Below are positions 34,828-45,531 of a stretch of 64,000 bases of DNA, in pieces. A program made the position numbers and the translations under genes. The number at the start of each line of letters is the position of its first letter. Position 1 is the first letter of the stretch. Under the pieces are notes generated by a model. That model was not told where the DNA came from and ran no database searches. It saw only the letters and a list, made by a program, of their open reading frames with translations. The stretch covers positions 3,504,139-3,568,138 of the forward strand of contig NZ_CP031425.1 of NCBI RefSeq assembly GCF_003367705.1. Reading direction: 5' to 3'. Source of the DNA: Microbacterium foliorum. Lineage in GTDB: Bacteria > Actinomycetota > Actinomycetes > Actinomycetales > Microbacteriaceae.

Positions 34828-35579
34828 GCCTTCTCGAACTGCGGGGCGCCGGCTTCGCCTACGGTTCCCGACGCGTGCTCGACGACGTCTCGCTGCACCT
34901 CGACGAAGGGGACTCGCTCGGTCTCGTGGGCGAGTCCGGTGCGGGCAAATCGACGGTCCTCCGGCTGCTGCTCGGGCTGTCGGCGCCCCGCGACGGACAG
35001 ATGCTGTTCGACGGTGCTCCCCTGTCGCTGCGCGACCGCACGCAGATGCGCCGCTTCCGCGCGGCCGTGCAGCCGGTGTTCCAGGATCCGTACTCGTCGC
35101 TCGACCCCCGGCAGCGCATCGACCGCATCATCGGCGAGCCCCTGCGCTCGCTGGGGCTCGCGTCGGGAGCCGACGCGCAGCACCGCATCGCGGAGGCCCT
35201 CGAGTCGGTCGGTCTGCCCGCCGACACCGCCCGCCGCTATCCGCACGAGTTCTCGGGCGGTCAGCGTCAGCGCATCGCGATCGCCAGGGCCGTGGTCTCG
35301 CGTCCTCGGGTGCTGCTCGCAGACGAGCCCGTCAGCGCCCTCGATGTGACGACGCGGGTGCAGGTGCTGGAGCTGCTCGACCGGCTGCGCCGCGAGAACG
35401 GCCTGTCGCTCGTGATGGTCTCGCACGACCTCAGCGCGATCGCCTCGGCCTGCGATCGCACGGTCGTGCTGCAGCACGGTCGGGTGGTCGAGCAGGGCGC
35501 GACATCCGCCGTCCTGCATGCCCCGAGCGACCCGTACACCCGGGCGCTGGTGGCGGCGGTCCCCCGCCTGCCGCGCTGA
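34824..35579 (+). CDS. Peptide-type ABC ATPase (OppF/DppF type)
   Basis: A 251-residue ATPase with Walker A GESGAGKSTVL, Q-loop PVFQDPYSSLDPR, signature FSGGQRQRIAIARA, Walker B LLADEPVSALD and switch VSHDLSAI. It completes the transporter as partner of the preceding ATPase. It is the last gene of the operon and ends 3 nt from the convergent GntR gene. Confidence 0.95.
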   Translation: MSLLELRGAGFAYGSRRVLDDVSLHLDEGDSLGLVGESGAGKSTVLRLLLGLSAPRDGQMLFDGAPLSLRDRTQMRRFRAAVQPVFQDPYSSLDPRQRIDRIIGEPLRSLGLASGADAQHRIAEALESVGLPADTARRYPHEFSGGQRQRIAIARAVVSRPRVLLADEPVSALDVTTRVQVLELLDRLRRENGLSLVMVSHDLSAIASACDRTVVLQHGRVVEQGATSAVLHAPSDPYTRALVAAVPRLPR

Positions 35580-35582
35580 CCG

Positions 35583-36251
35583 TCAGTCCGCGGCGCGGCC
35601 GATGCCGATGCTGCCGATCCCGTGCAGTGCGCGCGCCAGTCGCTCGGCCTCGATGTGGTCGCCGTCGAGGATCGCGCGACCGAGGTCCGCGTATGCGCGC
35701 GTGACCTCGCCGAGGTTCTCGACGGACGGCACCAGATCACGCAGGGTGCGTTCGAAGACGTACTCCATGTCGATCATGTGGGCGTGCCGGAGCTCGTTGC
35801 CCGCACGCTCCGAGAAGTAGGCGTACAGGTCTCGCCGTGCCCTCGAGGCCCGAGCGGGCTCGTCCAGCGCATCCACCACGGCGCGCACCAGCGCCTCGGC
35901 CTCGATCCGCTCGTCAGGACTGCATCGCGGAAGTCCGGCGTGTACGGCGACACCGGCCTCGTAGCCCGCGTAGGAGAGAGCCTCTCTGATCGACTGCTCG
36001 GTGACGACGGTGACGACGGTGCGCCTGCTCGGCATGATCTGCACGAGGCCCAGCCTGTCCAGCCGCTGCAAGGCCTCGCGCACCGGCATCCGCGAGACCT
36101 GGAAGTGCCGGGCGATGCTCTCGTCGTTGATCCGCTCCCCCTCGGCGAGTTCGCCCGAGACGATCGCCCCGGCCAGCACGTGAAAGAGCTGCTCCCCCAG
36201 GGGGCGCCCCGCGACGAGCTTCGCGACCGAGAATGTGTCCACGGGGCACAT
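35583..36251 (-). CDS. GntR-family (FadR-type) transcriptional regulator
   Basis: A 222-residue regulator. The winged HTH spans about residues 15-75, with LAEGERINDESIARHFQVSRMPVREALQRL being the family signature region. An all-helical FCD-like effector domain with spaced His/Asp residues (HAHMIDMEYVFERTL) follows. Of tandem ATG codons, 36251 has the better spacing to GGAGGGAGG. It converges on the peptide ABC operon, which it may regulate, although no operator was found. Confidence 0.9.
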   Translation of the reverse strand: MCPVDTFSVAKLVAGRPLGEQLFHVLAGAIVSGELAEGERINDESIARHFQVSRMPVREALQRLDRLGLVQIMPSRRTVVTVVTEQSIREALSYAGYEAGVAVHAGLPRCSPDERIEAEALVRAVVDALDEPARASRARRDLYAYFSERAGNELRHAHMIDMEYVFERTLRDLVPSVENLGEVTRAYADLGRAILDGDHIEAERLARALHGIGSIGIGRAAD

Positions 36252-36325
36252 CATCCTCCCTCCGCCTTTGCGCACTCTCCACGACACGGCCCCGCCATGC
36301 GCTCACGGCGTCGATCCCGGGGCCG

Positions 36326-36727
36326 TCAGGTCGATGACGACGTGAGCCCGAAGTACTCGAGCTCTGCGTCATTCAACATTCGCGAACGGATCAGGAACCG
36401 CATCCCCGTCGGCCCCTCGACGCTGAATCCGGCTCCTCGCCCCGGAACGACGTCGATCGTGAGATGCGTGTACTTCCAGTACTCGAACTGGGACTCCGAC
36501 ATGAAGACCTCCACCGGTGCGTCGAGTCCCACGTCGAGCGCGCCGAGGAGCACATCACTCGGCCCGGTGAGGAACATCCCCACCGGGAAGCACATGGGCG
36601 ACGAGCCGTCGCAGCATCCGCCCGACTGGTGGAACATCAGGGGGCCGTGCTGCACCGTCAGGTCGCGGACGAGCGATGCCGCGGCATCCGTCACGTCCAC
36701 ACGCGGGTAGCTGCCTGTCTTCACCAT
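36326..36727 (-). CDS. DUF779 protein, partner of aldehyde dehydrogenase
   Basis: A 133-residue protein of the DUF779 family, recognised by HQSGGCCDGSSPMCFP (about residues 33-48), and the segment FMSESQFEYWKYTHLTIDVVPGRG. Its genes habitually sit beside aldehyde dehydrogenases, as here, but its exact role is unsettled; the clustered cysteines suggest metal or redox chemistry. The start ATG 36727 lies 125 nt below the dehydrogenase stop, a gap filled by a dispersed repeat. Confidence 0.9.
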   Translation of the reverse strand: MVKTGSYPRVDVTDAAASLVRDLTVQHGPLMFHQSGGCCDGSSPMCFPVGMFLTGPSDVLLGALDVGLDAPVEVFMSESQFEYWKYTHLTIDVVPGRGAGFSVEGPTGMRFLIRSRMLNDAELEYFGLTSSST

Positions 36728-36740
36728 GGTCCTGTCCCGT

Positions 36741-36840
36741 CCTTCGTCTCGCTCCGCTCGCTCAGGAGGCGGCCGTCTCGCTCCGCCCCGCCCCGCCCCG
36801 CCCCGCCCCCTGAGCGAGGAGCGCAGCGACGAGACGAAGG
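36741..36840. repeat. Dispersed GAGACGAAGG repeat with (GCCCC)x5 core
   Basis: CCTTCGTCTCGC at the left (36741) and GCGACGAGACGAAGG at the right (ending 36840) form imperfect inverted arms. Between them is the pentanucleotide GCCCC repeated five times (36785-36809). The arm words match the repeat region at 25460-25791. It lies between two genes of one operon. Confidence 0.75.
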
Positions 36841-36852
36841 GCGGCCGCCGAC

Positions 36853-38418
<1,566 letters not shown>

Positions 38419-38525
38419 CGGTGACTCCTTCGACGGGCCGCGCGTCGGTGCTGCGGCTGATGTGTCGAAGGTATGTCGGCGGACGTTGCACCCCGGTGCG
38501 CAACGTTGCACCGGGTTGCGGGGAT

Positions 38526-39851
38526 TCAGGCGTTCTCGAGGCGCTCGATGCGCGACACGAGTCCTCCTCGTCGGGGCGACCGGGCCGGGAGCATCTCGAG
38601 GGCGAGACGCAGTGCCGCGGCATCCGCCTGCCCTTCGGGGATGTCGGCGTAGGCGAGCAGCACGTCGAGGCTCGCCTCCGACAGCATGACCTCGCGCAGC
38701 GCCGCCCTGACCGTCTCGCGGAACTCCTCGACCCCCGGCGAGGTCGACTCCGGCAGCACGGGCCCGCGGTACGCGGTGAGTGCGACGCGGTGCGCACCAC
38801 GGTCGAGCAGCGACAGCACGTCCTGCGCATCGGTCTCGAGCGCCACCCGCAGCCGGTACGGCCGCGATTCCGGCACCAGGCCGGGGGCATGCTTCTCGAG
38901 CACCTTGCGCAGTCGCACCATCTCGGGGCGCAGGGTGTCGGCGGACGCCCCCGGGCCGTAGACCAGCTCGCTCAGCCGTTCGGCCGACAGCCCCTGGCGG
39001 TGCACGGCGAGCATCAGCAGGATTTCGGCGTGCCGGGCGCTGAGATCGATCACGGATTCCTCGAGATCGGTCTCGGTCTCGAGGCGGGCCTTGTCCCTGC
39101 CGAGCACGTGCAGGGTGGCGCGGCGGGTGGGCTTGGCCCGCGAGGCGATCGTGGTCGGCCGCGGGGTGTCGGCGCGCGCCCGCAGACGGGCCACCATGAG
39201 CTCGGACTCGACCGCCCGAGCGGTGGCATCGACGAGCATCCGCGCCTGCGGTGAGACCACATCGTCACCACCGGTGATGTCGATCACGCCCAGCACCCGC
39301 TGCGTCTCGGGGTCGCGCACCGGTGCCGCCGAGCACGACCATGGGCGCACGAGTCTGTTGTAGTGCTCGGCGCCGCGGATCTGCACCGACTGCCCGAGCG
39401 TCAGCGCCGTGCCGGGGGCGGTGGTGCCGACGGCATCCTCCGCCCAGTTCGCTCCGGCGATGAAGCCCATGGCCTCGGTGAGCTTTCGCAGCTCCCGGTC
39501 GCCCTCGATCCACAGCAGGCGGCCGGCCCGGTCGCCGACGGCGATGACGACTCCGGTGTCTTCCGCGTGCCCGGGGAGGAGCAGGGCACGGATCATGTCC
39601 ATCGCGGAGGCGAGCGGATGCGCGAGCCGATACGCCTCGAGCTCCTCGGTCTCGAGTTCGATCCCCGGCACGCCCTCGGGGCCCACGCGGCCCTGCCAGG
39701 AACGGACCCACGACTCCCGCACCAGCGGTCGCACCTGCTGCAGGCGCTGGTCGTCGAGGTTGCCGGCGATGAGCTCCTCGTGCGCACGCTCCACCAGCAG
39801 ACGCGAGGTCTCGGGTGGACCCCCTCGTGACGTCTCCCACCGGGCCGCCAT
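38526..39851 (-). CDS. GAF-domain transcriptional regulator of alcohol/aldehyde oxidation (inferred)
   Basis: A 441-residue regulator. The middle (about 100-240) looks like a GAF domain ([49 protein letters not shown]), as in AcoR-type activators. There is no AAA+ sigma-54 domain; instead the C-terminal part contains a winged-HTH-like segment ([24 protein letters not shown]). Actinobacteria commonly place such a gene next to the ExaC-type dehydrogenase and DUF779, so control of that pair is likely. Confidence 0.85.
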   Translation of the reverse strand: MAARWETSRGGPPETSRLLVERAHEELIAGNLDDQRLQQVRPLVRESWVRSWQGRVGPEGVPGIELETEELEAYRLAHPLASAMDMIRALLLPGHAEDTGVVIAVGDRAGRLLWIEGDRELRKLTEAMGFIAGANWAEDAVGTTAPGTALTLGQSVQIRGAEHYNRLVRPWSCSAAPVRDPETQRVLGVIDITGGDDVVSPQARMLVDATARAVESELMVARLRARADTPRPTTIASRAKPTRRATLHVLGRDKARLETETDLEESVIDLSARHAEILLMLAVHRQGLSAERLSELVYGPGASADTLRPEMVRLRKVLEKHAPGLVPESRPYRLRVALETDAQDVLSLLDRGAHRVALTAYRGPVLPESTSPGVEEFRETVRAALREVMLSEASLDVLLAYADIPEGQADAAALRLALEMLPARSPRRGGLVSRIERLENA

Positions 39852-39971
39852 GGCATCTCCGATCGTCGTCGGCGGAGCTTTTCCTCAGTGTAGAAGCCGG
39901 ATGGCGCGGGGGGAAGGTGCGATATTCCGGCGACGGCGACAGGCGAATATGGTGCGCCTCGCGCACTACTG

Positions 39972-39997
39972 TGCAGTGCGTGGTAGCGTGCACTGCA
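39972..39997. promoter_or_regulatory. Inverted repeat, probable PadR operator
   Basis: TGCAGTGC (39972-39979) and GCACTGCA (39990-39997) are perfect inverted arms separated by 10 nt. They lie 15-40 nt upstream of the PadR start, within the expected promoter, which suits autoregulation. Confidence 0.6.
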
Positions 39998-40011
39998 GTG
40001 AAGGAGGTCCG

Positions 40012-40368
40012 ATGGACACCACCCAGCTCCTCAAGGGAGTGCTCGACGTCGCCGTGCTCGCGGTGCTGCGCAGCGAAGACGGATACGGCTATGACATCGT
40101 CCGCAGACTGCGCGATGCCGGCCTCGGCGATGTGGGCGACGCATCCGTCTACGGCACGCTGCGTCGGCTCTACGCCGCAGGGAGCGTCGCGAGCTACGTC
40201 GTCCCCTCCGAAGGCGGGCCCCATCGCAAGTACTACGCGATCAACCCCCAGGGCCGCGCGGCTCTCGACACCCAGACCGTCACCTGGCTGGACTTCGCCG
40301 GCGCGATGTCCGCCCTCCTCACCGCCGACTCAGGCACCGGGCACCCCACGATCGGAGAGAACCGATGA
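40012..40368 (+). CDS. PadR-family transcriptional regulator
   Basis: A 118-residue regulator made of a PadR winged HTH: LLKGVLDVAVLAVLRSEDGYGYDI, then SVYGTLRRLYAAGSVASY and GGPHRKYYAINPQGRAAL. The ribosome-binding site AAGGAGGTCC is excellent. Its stop overlaps the membrane-protein start by ATGA; PadR genes with such a partner often control membrane or envelope functions. Confidence 0.94.
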   Translation: MDTTQLLKGVLDVAVLAVLRSEDGYGYDIVRRLRDAGLGDVGDASVYGTLRRLYAAGSVASYVVPSEGGPHRKYYAINPQGRAALDTQTVTWLDFAGAMSALLTADSGTGHPTIGENR

Positions 40369-41444
40369 ACGACACCGCCGTCACGATCGACGAGCAGATC
40401 CGGGCGTTCGCCTCGGCCGTGCGCGCGCATCTCGACGACCTCCCCGCCGACGAACTCGATGAGATCATGAGCGGACTCTCCGCCGACCTCGCCGATCAGG
40501 CCGCCGACAACGACGGAGTCCTGGAACTGGGTGATCCCGCCGCCTACGCCGAGGAGCTGCGGTCGGCCGCGGGGCTTCCCCCGCGGTCGGAGGACGGGCA
40601 GCGACTCCGGATGCGGGATCGATTCGCGACCTGGCGCGCGGCGACGGCCGCGAGCATCCGTGGCAGCGCCTTCGGGGCCTGGCTGCTCGATCTGCTGATC
40701 GCCCTGCGCCCGGTGTGGTGGGTGCTGCGGGCCTTCGGCCTGTGGGCGGCCGCCTCGCTGGCGATCGCCCTGCTTCCTCCGTACCCCTACGGGCCCCTCG
40801 ACCGGTGGGCCGTGCCGGACTCCCCGTTGGCCTGGATCCTGTTCGCGGGCCTCGTCATCGTCAGCGTGCAGTGGGGACGAGGACGGTGGCTCCCGGCCAA
40901 CAGGCTGCGCCACATCCGCACCCTGGCGAGCATCGTCGCCCTGCTCCTGTTGCCCTCCGTCGCGGCATCGCTGTTCACCCCGCAGGTCGAATACGTCGGA
41001 GAGAGCTACACGCCCCGCGGCCTCATGCTCGACGGCGTGCAGATCAACAACATCTTCGCCTACGACGAAGACGGAAACCCGATCGACCGGGTGCAGCTCT
41101 TCACCGGCAAAGGCACACCGCTCGATCTGTACGGAGCGAGCGGTGGCGCGAACCTGTTCTCGACCGAGGACCGCGGCGAGTCGCAGTTCGGTCTTCACGA
41201 CGACGGCCTCATCGCCACCGTCCCTGTCGAGGACTATCGCGGCAAGCCGGTATGGAACATCTACCCGCTCGATGAGGCCGACATCGACACCGACACGTTC
41301 CAGCCGGACACGTCGACGATCACGCGCCCCGAGCCTCCCTTCCAGAAGGCGCCGAGCATCGAATCCGCACAGGAGAGCCCGACGCCGAGCCCCGACGCCG
41401 ATGACGAGCTGCAGCCGCAGCCGACCGAGTCCCCCGCACCCTGA
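40365..41444 (+). CDS. PadR-associated membrane protein (HAAS-type N-terminus)
   Basis: A 359-residue protein. The N-terminal 70 residues (FASAVRAHLDDLPADELDEIMSGL; DPAAYAEELRSAAGLP) resemble the HAAS signalling domain that usually accompanies PadR regulators. Three membrane segments follow at about 112-145, 155-170 and 185-205, then an extracytoplasmic domain and a Pro/Glu/Ser-rich tail. Its function is unknown, and the pairing with PadR suggests stress-dependent envelope signalling. Confidence 0.8.
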   Translation: MNDTAVTIDEQIRAFASAVRAHLDDLPADELDEIMSGLSADLADQAADNDGVLELGDPAAYAEELRSAAGLPPRSEDGQRLRMRDRFATWRAATAASIRGSAFGAWLLDLLIALRPVWWVLRAFGLWAAASLAIALLPPYPYGPLDRWAVPDSPLAWILFAGLVIVSVQWGRGRWLPANRLRHIRTLASIVALLLLPSVAASLFTPQVEYVGESYTPRGLMLDGVQINNIFAYDEDGNPIDRVQLFTGKGTPLDLYGASGGANLFSTEDRGESQFGLHDDGLIATVPVEDYRGKPVWNIYPLDEADIDTDTFQPDTSTITRPEPPFQKAPSIESAQESPTPSPDADDELQPQPTESPAP

Positions 41445-41456
41445 GGCCTGCTGATC

Positions 41457-41546
41457 ATGAGCGAGCGGATCATCTCGATCGACATCTCCCACCTCGTGCG
41501 GGAGGCACTGGGCCAGGTGGCCGAAACCGAAGAGTCGGAGGGGTGA
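41457..41546 (+). CDS. Possible 29-residue small protein
   Basis: An ATG-initiated frame of 29 codons directly after the membrane-protein gene: MSERIISIDISHLVREAL, then an acidic end. It could form one amphipathic helix. The upstream GAGG is 11 nt away, so translation is uncertain. Its tail approaches the convergent cca gene. Confidence 0.3.
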   Translation: MSERIISIDISHLVREALGQVAETEESEG

Positions 41547-41570
41547 GGGGTCTCGCCTGGGCGCCCGGGC

Positions 41571-42998
41571 TCAGGCCCGCGCGGCCCACCACTCGCGCAG
41601 GCGCTGCTCGGCGGCGTCCGCACCGATGACGCCCTCGTCGAGTCGCAGCTCGAGCAGGAACCGGTAGGCCTCGCCGACCTCGCGGCCCGGCCCGATCCCC
41701 AGGATGCTCTGGATGCGGTTGCCGTCGAGCTCGGGGCGGATGGAGTCCAGCTCCTCCTGCTCGCGCAGCGCGGCGATACGAGACTCGATGTCGTCGTAGG
41801 CCGAGGCGAGGCGTCCGGCCTTGCGCTTGTTGCGGGTGGTGACGTCGGCGCGGGTCAGGATGTGCAGGCGCTCGAGCTCGTCTCCGGCGTCGCGCACATA
41901 GCGGCGCACCGCGGCGTCCGTCCATGCGCCTTCGGCGTATCCGAAGAAGCGGAGGTGCAGCTCGATGAGCGTGGCGACGCTCGTCGTGGTCGCGGTGTCG
42001 AAGCGCAGCGACTGCAGTCGCTTGCGGGCCATGCGCGAGCCGACGACGTCGTGGTGGTGGAAGGTGACCGCGCCGCCGTCTTCGAGCTTGCGCGTGCGCG
42101 GCTTGCCGATGTCGTGCAGCAGCGCGGCGATCCGCAGGGGCACGTCGGGGGCCGAGCCCGGGTGGCGCGACCGTTCGAGCGCGATCGCCTGGCTGAGCAC
42201 CGTCAGCGAGTGCTCGTAGACGTCCTTGTGGTGATGGTGCTCGTCGACCTCGAGGCGCAGGGCGCTCACCTCGGGCAGGAACTCCTCGATCAGGCCGGTG
42301 TCGACGAGCACACGGATGCCGCGCACGGGGTCGTCCGTCTGCATCAGCCGCACGAGCTCCGACTGGATGCGCTCGGGGCTCACGATCCCGAGGGTCGTGC
42401 GCAGCTGCGTGATGGCCTCGGCCGTGCCGTCGTCGATCCGGAATCCGAGCTGTGCGCTGAATCGCGCAGCCCGCAGCATGCGCAGCGGGTCGTCGCCGAA
42501 CGAGATCTGCGGATCGGCGGGCGTGCGCAGGACACCGCCGACGAGGTCCTCCACTCCCCCGGTCGGGTCGACGAGCTTCACCTCGGGCACGAGCAGCGCC
42601 ATGGCGTTGACGGTGAAGTCACGGCGGTGCAGGTCGGCGTCGATCGTGTCGCCGAACTCGACGGTCGGCTTGCGCGTGACCCCGTCGTAGCTGTCGGCGC
42701 GGTACGTGGTGACCTCGACCTGCTCGCCCTGCACCCGCGCGCCGATGGTGCCGAATGCACGGCCGATGTCCCACTGGGCGGTCGAGATCGGCGTGACGAT
42801 GCGCAGGATGTCGTCGGGCCGTGCGTTCGTGGTGAAGTCGAGATCGTGCGTGGGGCGACCGAGCAGTGCATCGCGCACGGGGCCGCCGACGACGGCGAGA
42901 TCGTAGCCCGCAGCCGAGAACGCCTCTGCGAGGGTGCGGACGACCGGATTCTCGGCGAGCGCACCGAGACGGGCGAGGCCGTCAGCCATGTTGAGCAT
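41571..42998 (-). CDS. cca: CCA tRNA nucleotidyltransferase
   Basis: Adds or repairs the 3' CCA end of tRNAs. The 475 residues begin with the nucleotidyltransferase head VVGGPVRDALLGRPTHDLDFTT carrying the catalytic DLD, then RRDFTVNAMAL. An RNA-binding neck and an HD domain (RIAALLHDIGKPRT) follow. It is the first element of the actinobacterial cca-DUF6049-murJ-trxB-trxA neighbourhood, here transcribed divergently from the rest. The start is ATG 42998. Confidence 0.96.
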   Translation of the reverse strand: MLNMADGLARLGALAENPVVRTLAEAFSAAGYDLAVVGGPVRDALLGRPTHDLDFTTNARPDDILRIVTPISTAQWDIGRAFGTIGARVQGEQVEVTTYRADSYDGVTRKPTVEFGDTIDADLHRRDFTVNAMALLVPEVKLVDPTGGVEDLVGGVLRTPADPQISFGDDPLRMLRAARFSAQLGFRIDDGTAEAITQLRTTLGIVSPERIQSELVRLMQTDDPVRGIRVLVDTGLIEEFLPEVSALRLEVDEHHHHKDVYEHSLTVLSQAIALERSRHPGSAPDVPLRIAALLHDIGKPRTRKLEDGGAVTFHHHDVVGSRMARKRLQSLRFDTATTTSVATLIELHLRFFGYAEGAWTDAAVRRYVRDAGDELERLHILTRADVTTRNKRKAGRLASAYDDIESRIAALREQEELDSIRPELDGNRIQSILGIGPGREVGEAYRFLLELRLDEGVIGADAAEQRLREWWAARA

Positions 42999-43052
42999 GG
43001 GTTCCAGCGTACCGGGGAGCGCGCACCGCGCGTCGGCGCGAAGGGCGCGCGG

Positions 43053-43346
43053 TCAGAACAGCGGGTTGTCGCCTCGTGCCTGTGCGACCGCGCGTGCTCG
43101 CGCTTGCACGAGCCGCAGCAGGAGGGCGCTCAGCAGGAAGCCGCCGACCATGGCGACGGCGAGGAGGAACCAGACGCCGATCTGCGGTTCGATGAGCTCG
43201 AAGCCGTAGATGGCGACGGCCAGGAGCAGCAGCACCGGCCCCTCGATCAGCGCGAACGTGAGGAACAGCCGCGTCTGGCGTCGGGTGAAGTCGGTGTGGA
43301 CCGCCTGGACGCGCGCCGCGATGGAGGTCTCGTCTGCAGAGGTCAT
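43053..43346 (-). CDS. Small membrane protein of unknown function
   Basis: A 97-residue protein with two membrane helices (about 27-48 and 56-80) and short charged ends. The stop lies 54 nt upstream of cca on the same strand, so it may be cotranscribed with it. No family was recognised. Confidence 0.7.
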   Translation of the reverse strand: MTSADETSIAARVQAVHTDFTRRQTRLFLTFALIEGPVLLLLAVAIYGFELIEPQIGVWFLLAVAMVGGFLLSALLLRLVQARARAVAQARGDNPLF

Positions 43347-43403
43347 GCCCCCACCGTAGCCAACACGATGCGCGCGGCGCGGCCCGAGCCTAGGATCGGC
43401 TCC

Positions 43404-45152
43404 ATGACTGCAGACGAGCCGCAGGGCACGAAGGATCCCTCACGGCGCGGGTTCCTCAAGATGGGCGGCGCGGCCCTCGCCGGTGCCGTGATCGGTGGGG
43501 CAGGCGGGGCGGCCATCGGTGCCGGCGTCGCCGCCGGAGACCGGCGTGGTTTCGCCGCGGATCCCGATCCGTTCGCCGCGCTCACCCCCCGCAGCGAGCC
43601 GGGCTTCGACCACCTCGTCGTGGTCATGGGCGAGAACCGGTCGTTCGACAACCTGCTCGGCTACCTCTACTCGACCGAGAACCTGCCCGCGAGCGAGCGG
43701 TTCGAGGGGCTCGCGTTCGGCACCCACAGCAACACCGCCCGCGACGGCACGGTGGTCGACGCGCATGTGTACACGGGCGACACCGACCGGATCATGAGCC
43801 TGCCCGACCCGGATCCCGGCGAGGAGTACCCGCACGTCAACACGCAGATCTTCGGCACCGTCGACCCGCCGGGCAACGCCGACCTGTTCGTCGACCAGAT
43901 GACGGCCCCCTTCAACGCCCCGACGCACGGCGAGAAAGCCACGATGTCGGGGTTCCTCGAGGACTACATCATCAACTTCCGTCGCCTTCGCAAGGGCGCC
44001 GACCCCGCCCCGCAGGAGGCGGCGCACATCATGGGCTCCTTCTCGCCCGAGATGCTCCCGGTGCTCTCGACGCTCGCGGCGGAGTTCGCGGTGTTCGATC
44101 ACTGGTTCGCGGGGGTGCCGTCGCAGACGTTCTGCAACCGGTCCTTCTTCCACGCCTCGACGTCGCACGGATTCGTCACCAACCAGGCGGGCGGCGGATA
44201 CCGCAAATGGATCGACGCGCCCGCGGCGCCGACCGTCTTCAACCGCCTCGAAGACGAGAAGGTCAGCTGGAAGATCTACATCGACAAGCTGCAGCTCGTG
44301 TCCTTCACCGGGATGCTGCACGCGGCGGTGCTCGAGAAGTACTGGCGCACCGAGCACTTCGGCACGATGGAGGACTTCTACGACGACGCGAAGAACGGCA
44401 CGCTTCCGGCCTACGCGTTCATCGAACCGCGCATGGTCTACGACCACAACGACTTCCATCCGCCGTTCGGAGCCCCGCGCGAGAGCGAGGCCGACGGCGA
44501 GCCCGTCTACGACAGCGCGATCTCAGACGTGCGCGCGGGCGACCGACTCATCCACGACATCTACGAGGCGGTGCGCACGAGCGCCTCCCCGAAGGGGTCG
44601 AACGCGGTCAACACCCTGCTGCTCATCACGTTCGACGAGCACGGCGGATGCTACGACCACGTGCCGCCTCCGGCCACGACGACGCCGATGCCCGACACGG
44701 GGCCCGGCGAGATGGGCTTCACCTTCGACCGCCTCGGATGCCGTGTGCCGGCCATCGCGGTGTCGGCGTACACGAAGCGCGGCACCATCGTGCATGAGGA
44801 GATGCACCACGGTTCCGTCACCGCGACCCTGTCGCGCCTGCACGGCCTGAAGCCTCTCAACGACAGGGATCAGTCGGCGAAAACGCTCTTCGAGGTCGTG
44901 AACCTCGACAAGCCGCGGCACCCCGCCGATTGGCCGATCACCACGCCCGCCTACACGCCGCCGAATCCCGAGGCGCGTGAGCCGACACCGGGCGACCCCT
45001 CCGAGCTGAAGCCGTTGACTCCGCCCGCCCGCGGCCTGCTGGGTCTGCTCATCGCGAAGTACGGCGCGCCCGGTGAGCCCGAGCCCGAGACGTTCGCCGA
45101 CGCCTACCGGCTGCTGCACGAGCACGGCGAGGAGCTCTTCGGACCGGCCTGA
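43404..45152 (+). CDS. Secreted phospholipase C / acid-phosphatase-type phosphoesterase
   Basis: A 582-residue exported phosphoesterase. The N-terminus carries a twin-arginine signal (SRRGFLKM, residues 13-20) followed by a Gly/Ala-rich hydrophobic stretch. The catalytic domain begins FDHLVVVMGENRSFDN, the family's metal and nucleophile region, and later shows FDEHGGCYDHVPPP. Bacterial phospholipase C and acid phosphatase AcpA share this layout, so substrate could be phosphatidylcholine or other phosphate esters. It is divergent from the small membrane protein gene and monocistronic. Confidence 0.92.
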   Translation: MTADEPQGTKDPSRRGFLKMGGAALAGAVIGGAGGAAIGAGVAAGDRRGFAADPDPFAALTPRSEPGFDHLVVVMGENRSFDNLLGYLYSTENLPASERFEGLAFGTHSNTARDGTVVDAHVYTGDTDRIMSLPDPDPGEEYPHVNTQIFGTVDPPGNADLFVDQMTAPFNAPTHGEKATMSGFLEDYIINFRRLRKGADPAPQEAAHIMGSFSPEMLPVLSTLAAEFAVFDHWFAGVPSQTFCNRSFFHASTSHGFVTNQAGGGYRKWIDAPAAPTVFNRLEDEKVSWKIYIDKLQLVSFTGMLHAAVLEKYWRTEHFGTMEDFYDDAKNGTLPAYAFIEPRMVYDHNDFHPPFGAPRESEADGEPVYDSAISDVRAGDRLIHDIYEAVRTSASPKGSNAVNTLLLITFDEHGGCYDHVPPPATTTPMPDTGPGEMGFTFDRLGCRVPAIAVSAYTKRGTIVHEEMHHGSVTATLSRLHGLKPLNDRDQSAKTLFEVVNLDKPRHPADWPITTPAYTPPNPEAREPTPGDPSELKPLTPPARGLLGLLIAKYGAPGEPEPETFADAYRLLHEHGEELFGPA

Positions 45153-45204
45153 CCCCGCCCGCGAAGACGGTGCTGCGCGCGAGTCCTTGGGCATGCCCTC
45201 CGAC

Positions 45205-45498
45205 TCAGAGATATCCCGTCGCCGGATCCACGGCCGCCAGGAAGTCGCGGATCTCTGCCACGTGCCGCTCGCGGCTGCGCGGCGACGAACCGCCGCCGAC
45301 CGTGAAGCCGTACCCCGGGTTGGGCCCGGAGATCCAGTCGTAGTGATGCGCGCCGTCGTCACTCCAGCGGATCGCGAACGTCTCACCGTCGACGTCGAGG
45401 GTCCCGAGGTCGGTGTAGGTGCGCGCGTCGTAGAGTCGCATGTCGGCGGGACGCGGAGAGTAGTCCCACCCCTCCTCCGGTCCGCGCTCGTTCGTCAT
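45205..45498 (-). CDS. Small protein of unknown function
   Basis: A 97-residue acidic protein with many aromatic residues (MTNERGPEEGWDYSPRPADMRLYDARTYTDLG region) and a compact beta-rich profile. No motif was recognised. It is divergent from the ASCH gene, with 33 nt between starts, so the two share a promoter region. Confidence 0.65.
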   Translation of the reverse strand: MTNERGPEEGWDYSPRPADMRLYDARTYTDLGTLDVDGETFAIRWSDDGAHHYDWISGPNPGYGFTVGGGSSPRSRERHVAEIRDFLAAVDPATGYL

Positions 45499-45531
45499 AG
45501 CCTGCACCCTAGCGACGAATAGGCTGACCGC

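Noticed and set aside
41862..43403. Long plus-strand extension upstream of the phospholipase-like gene
   Set aside because: The frame continues open antisense to cca, but the Tat signal peptide begins at ATG 43404, and the upstream part has no protein-like character.
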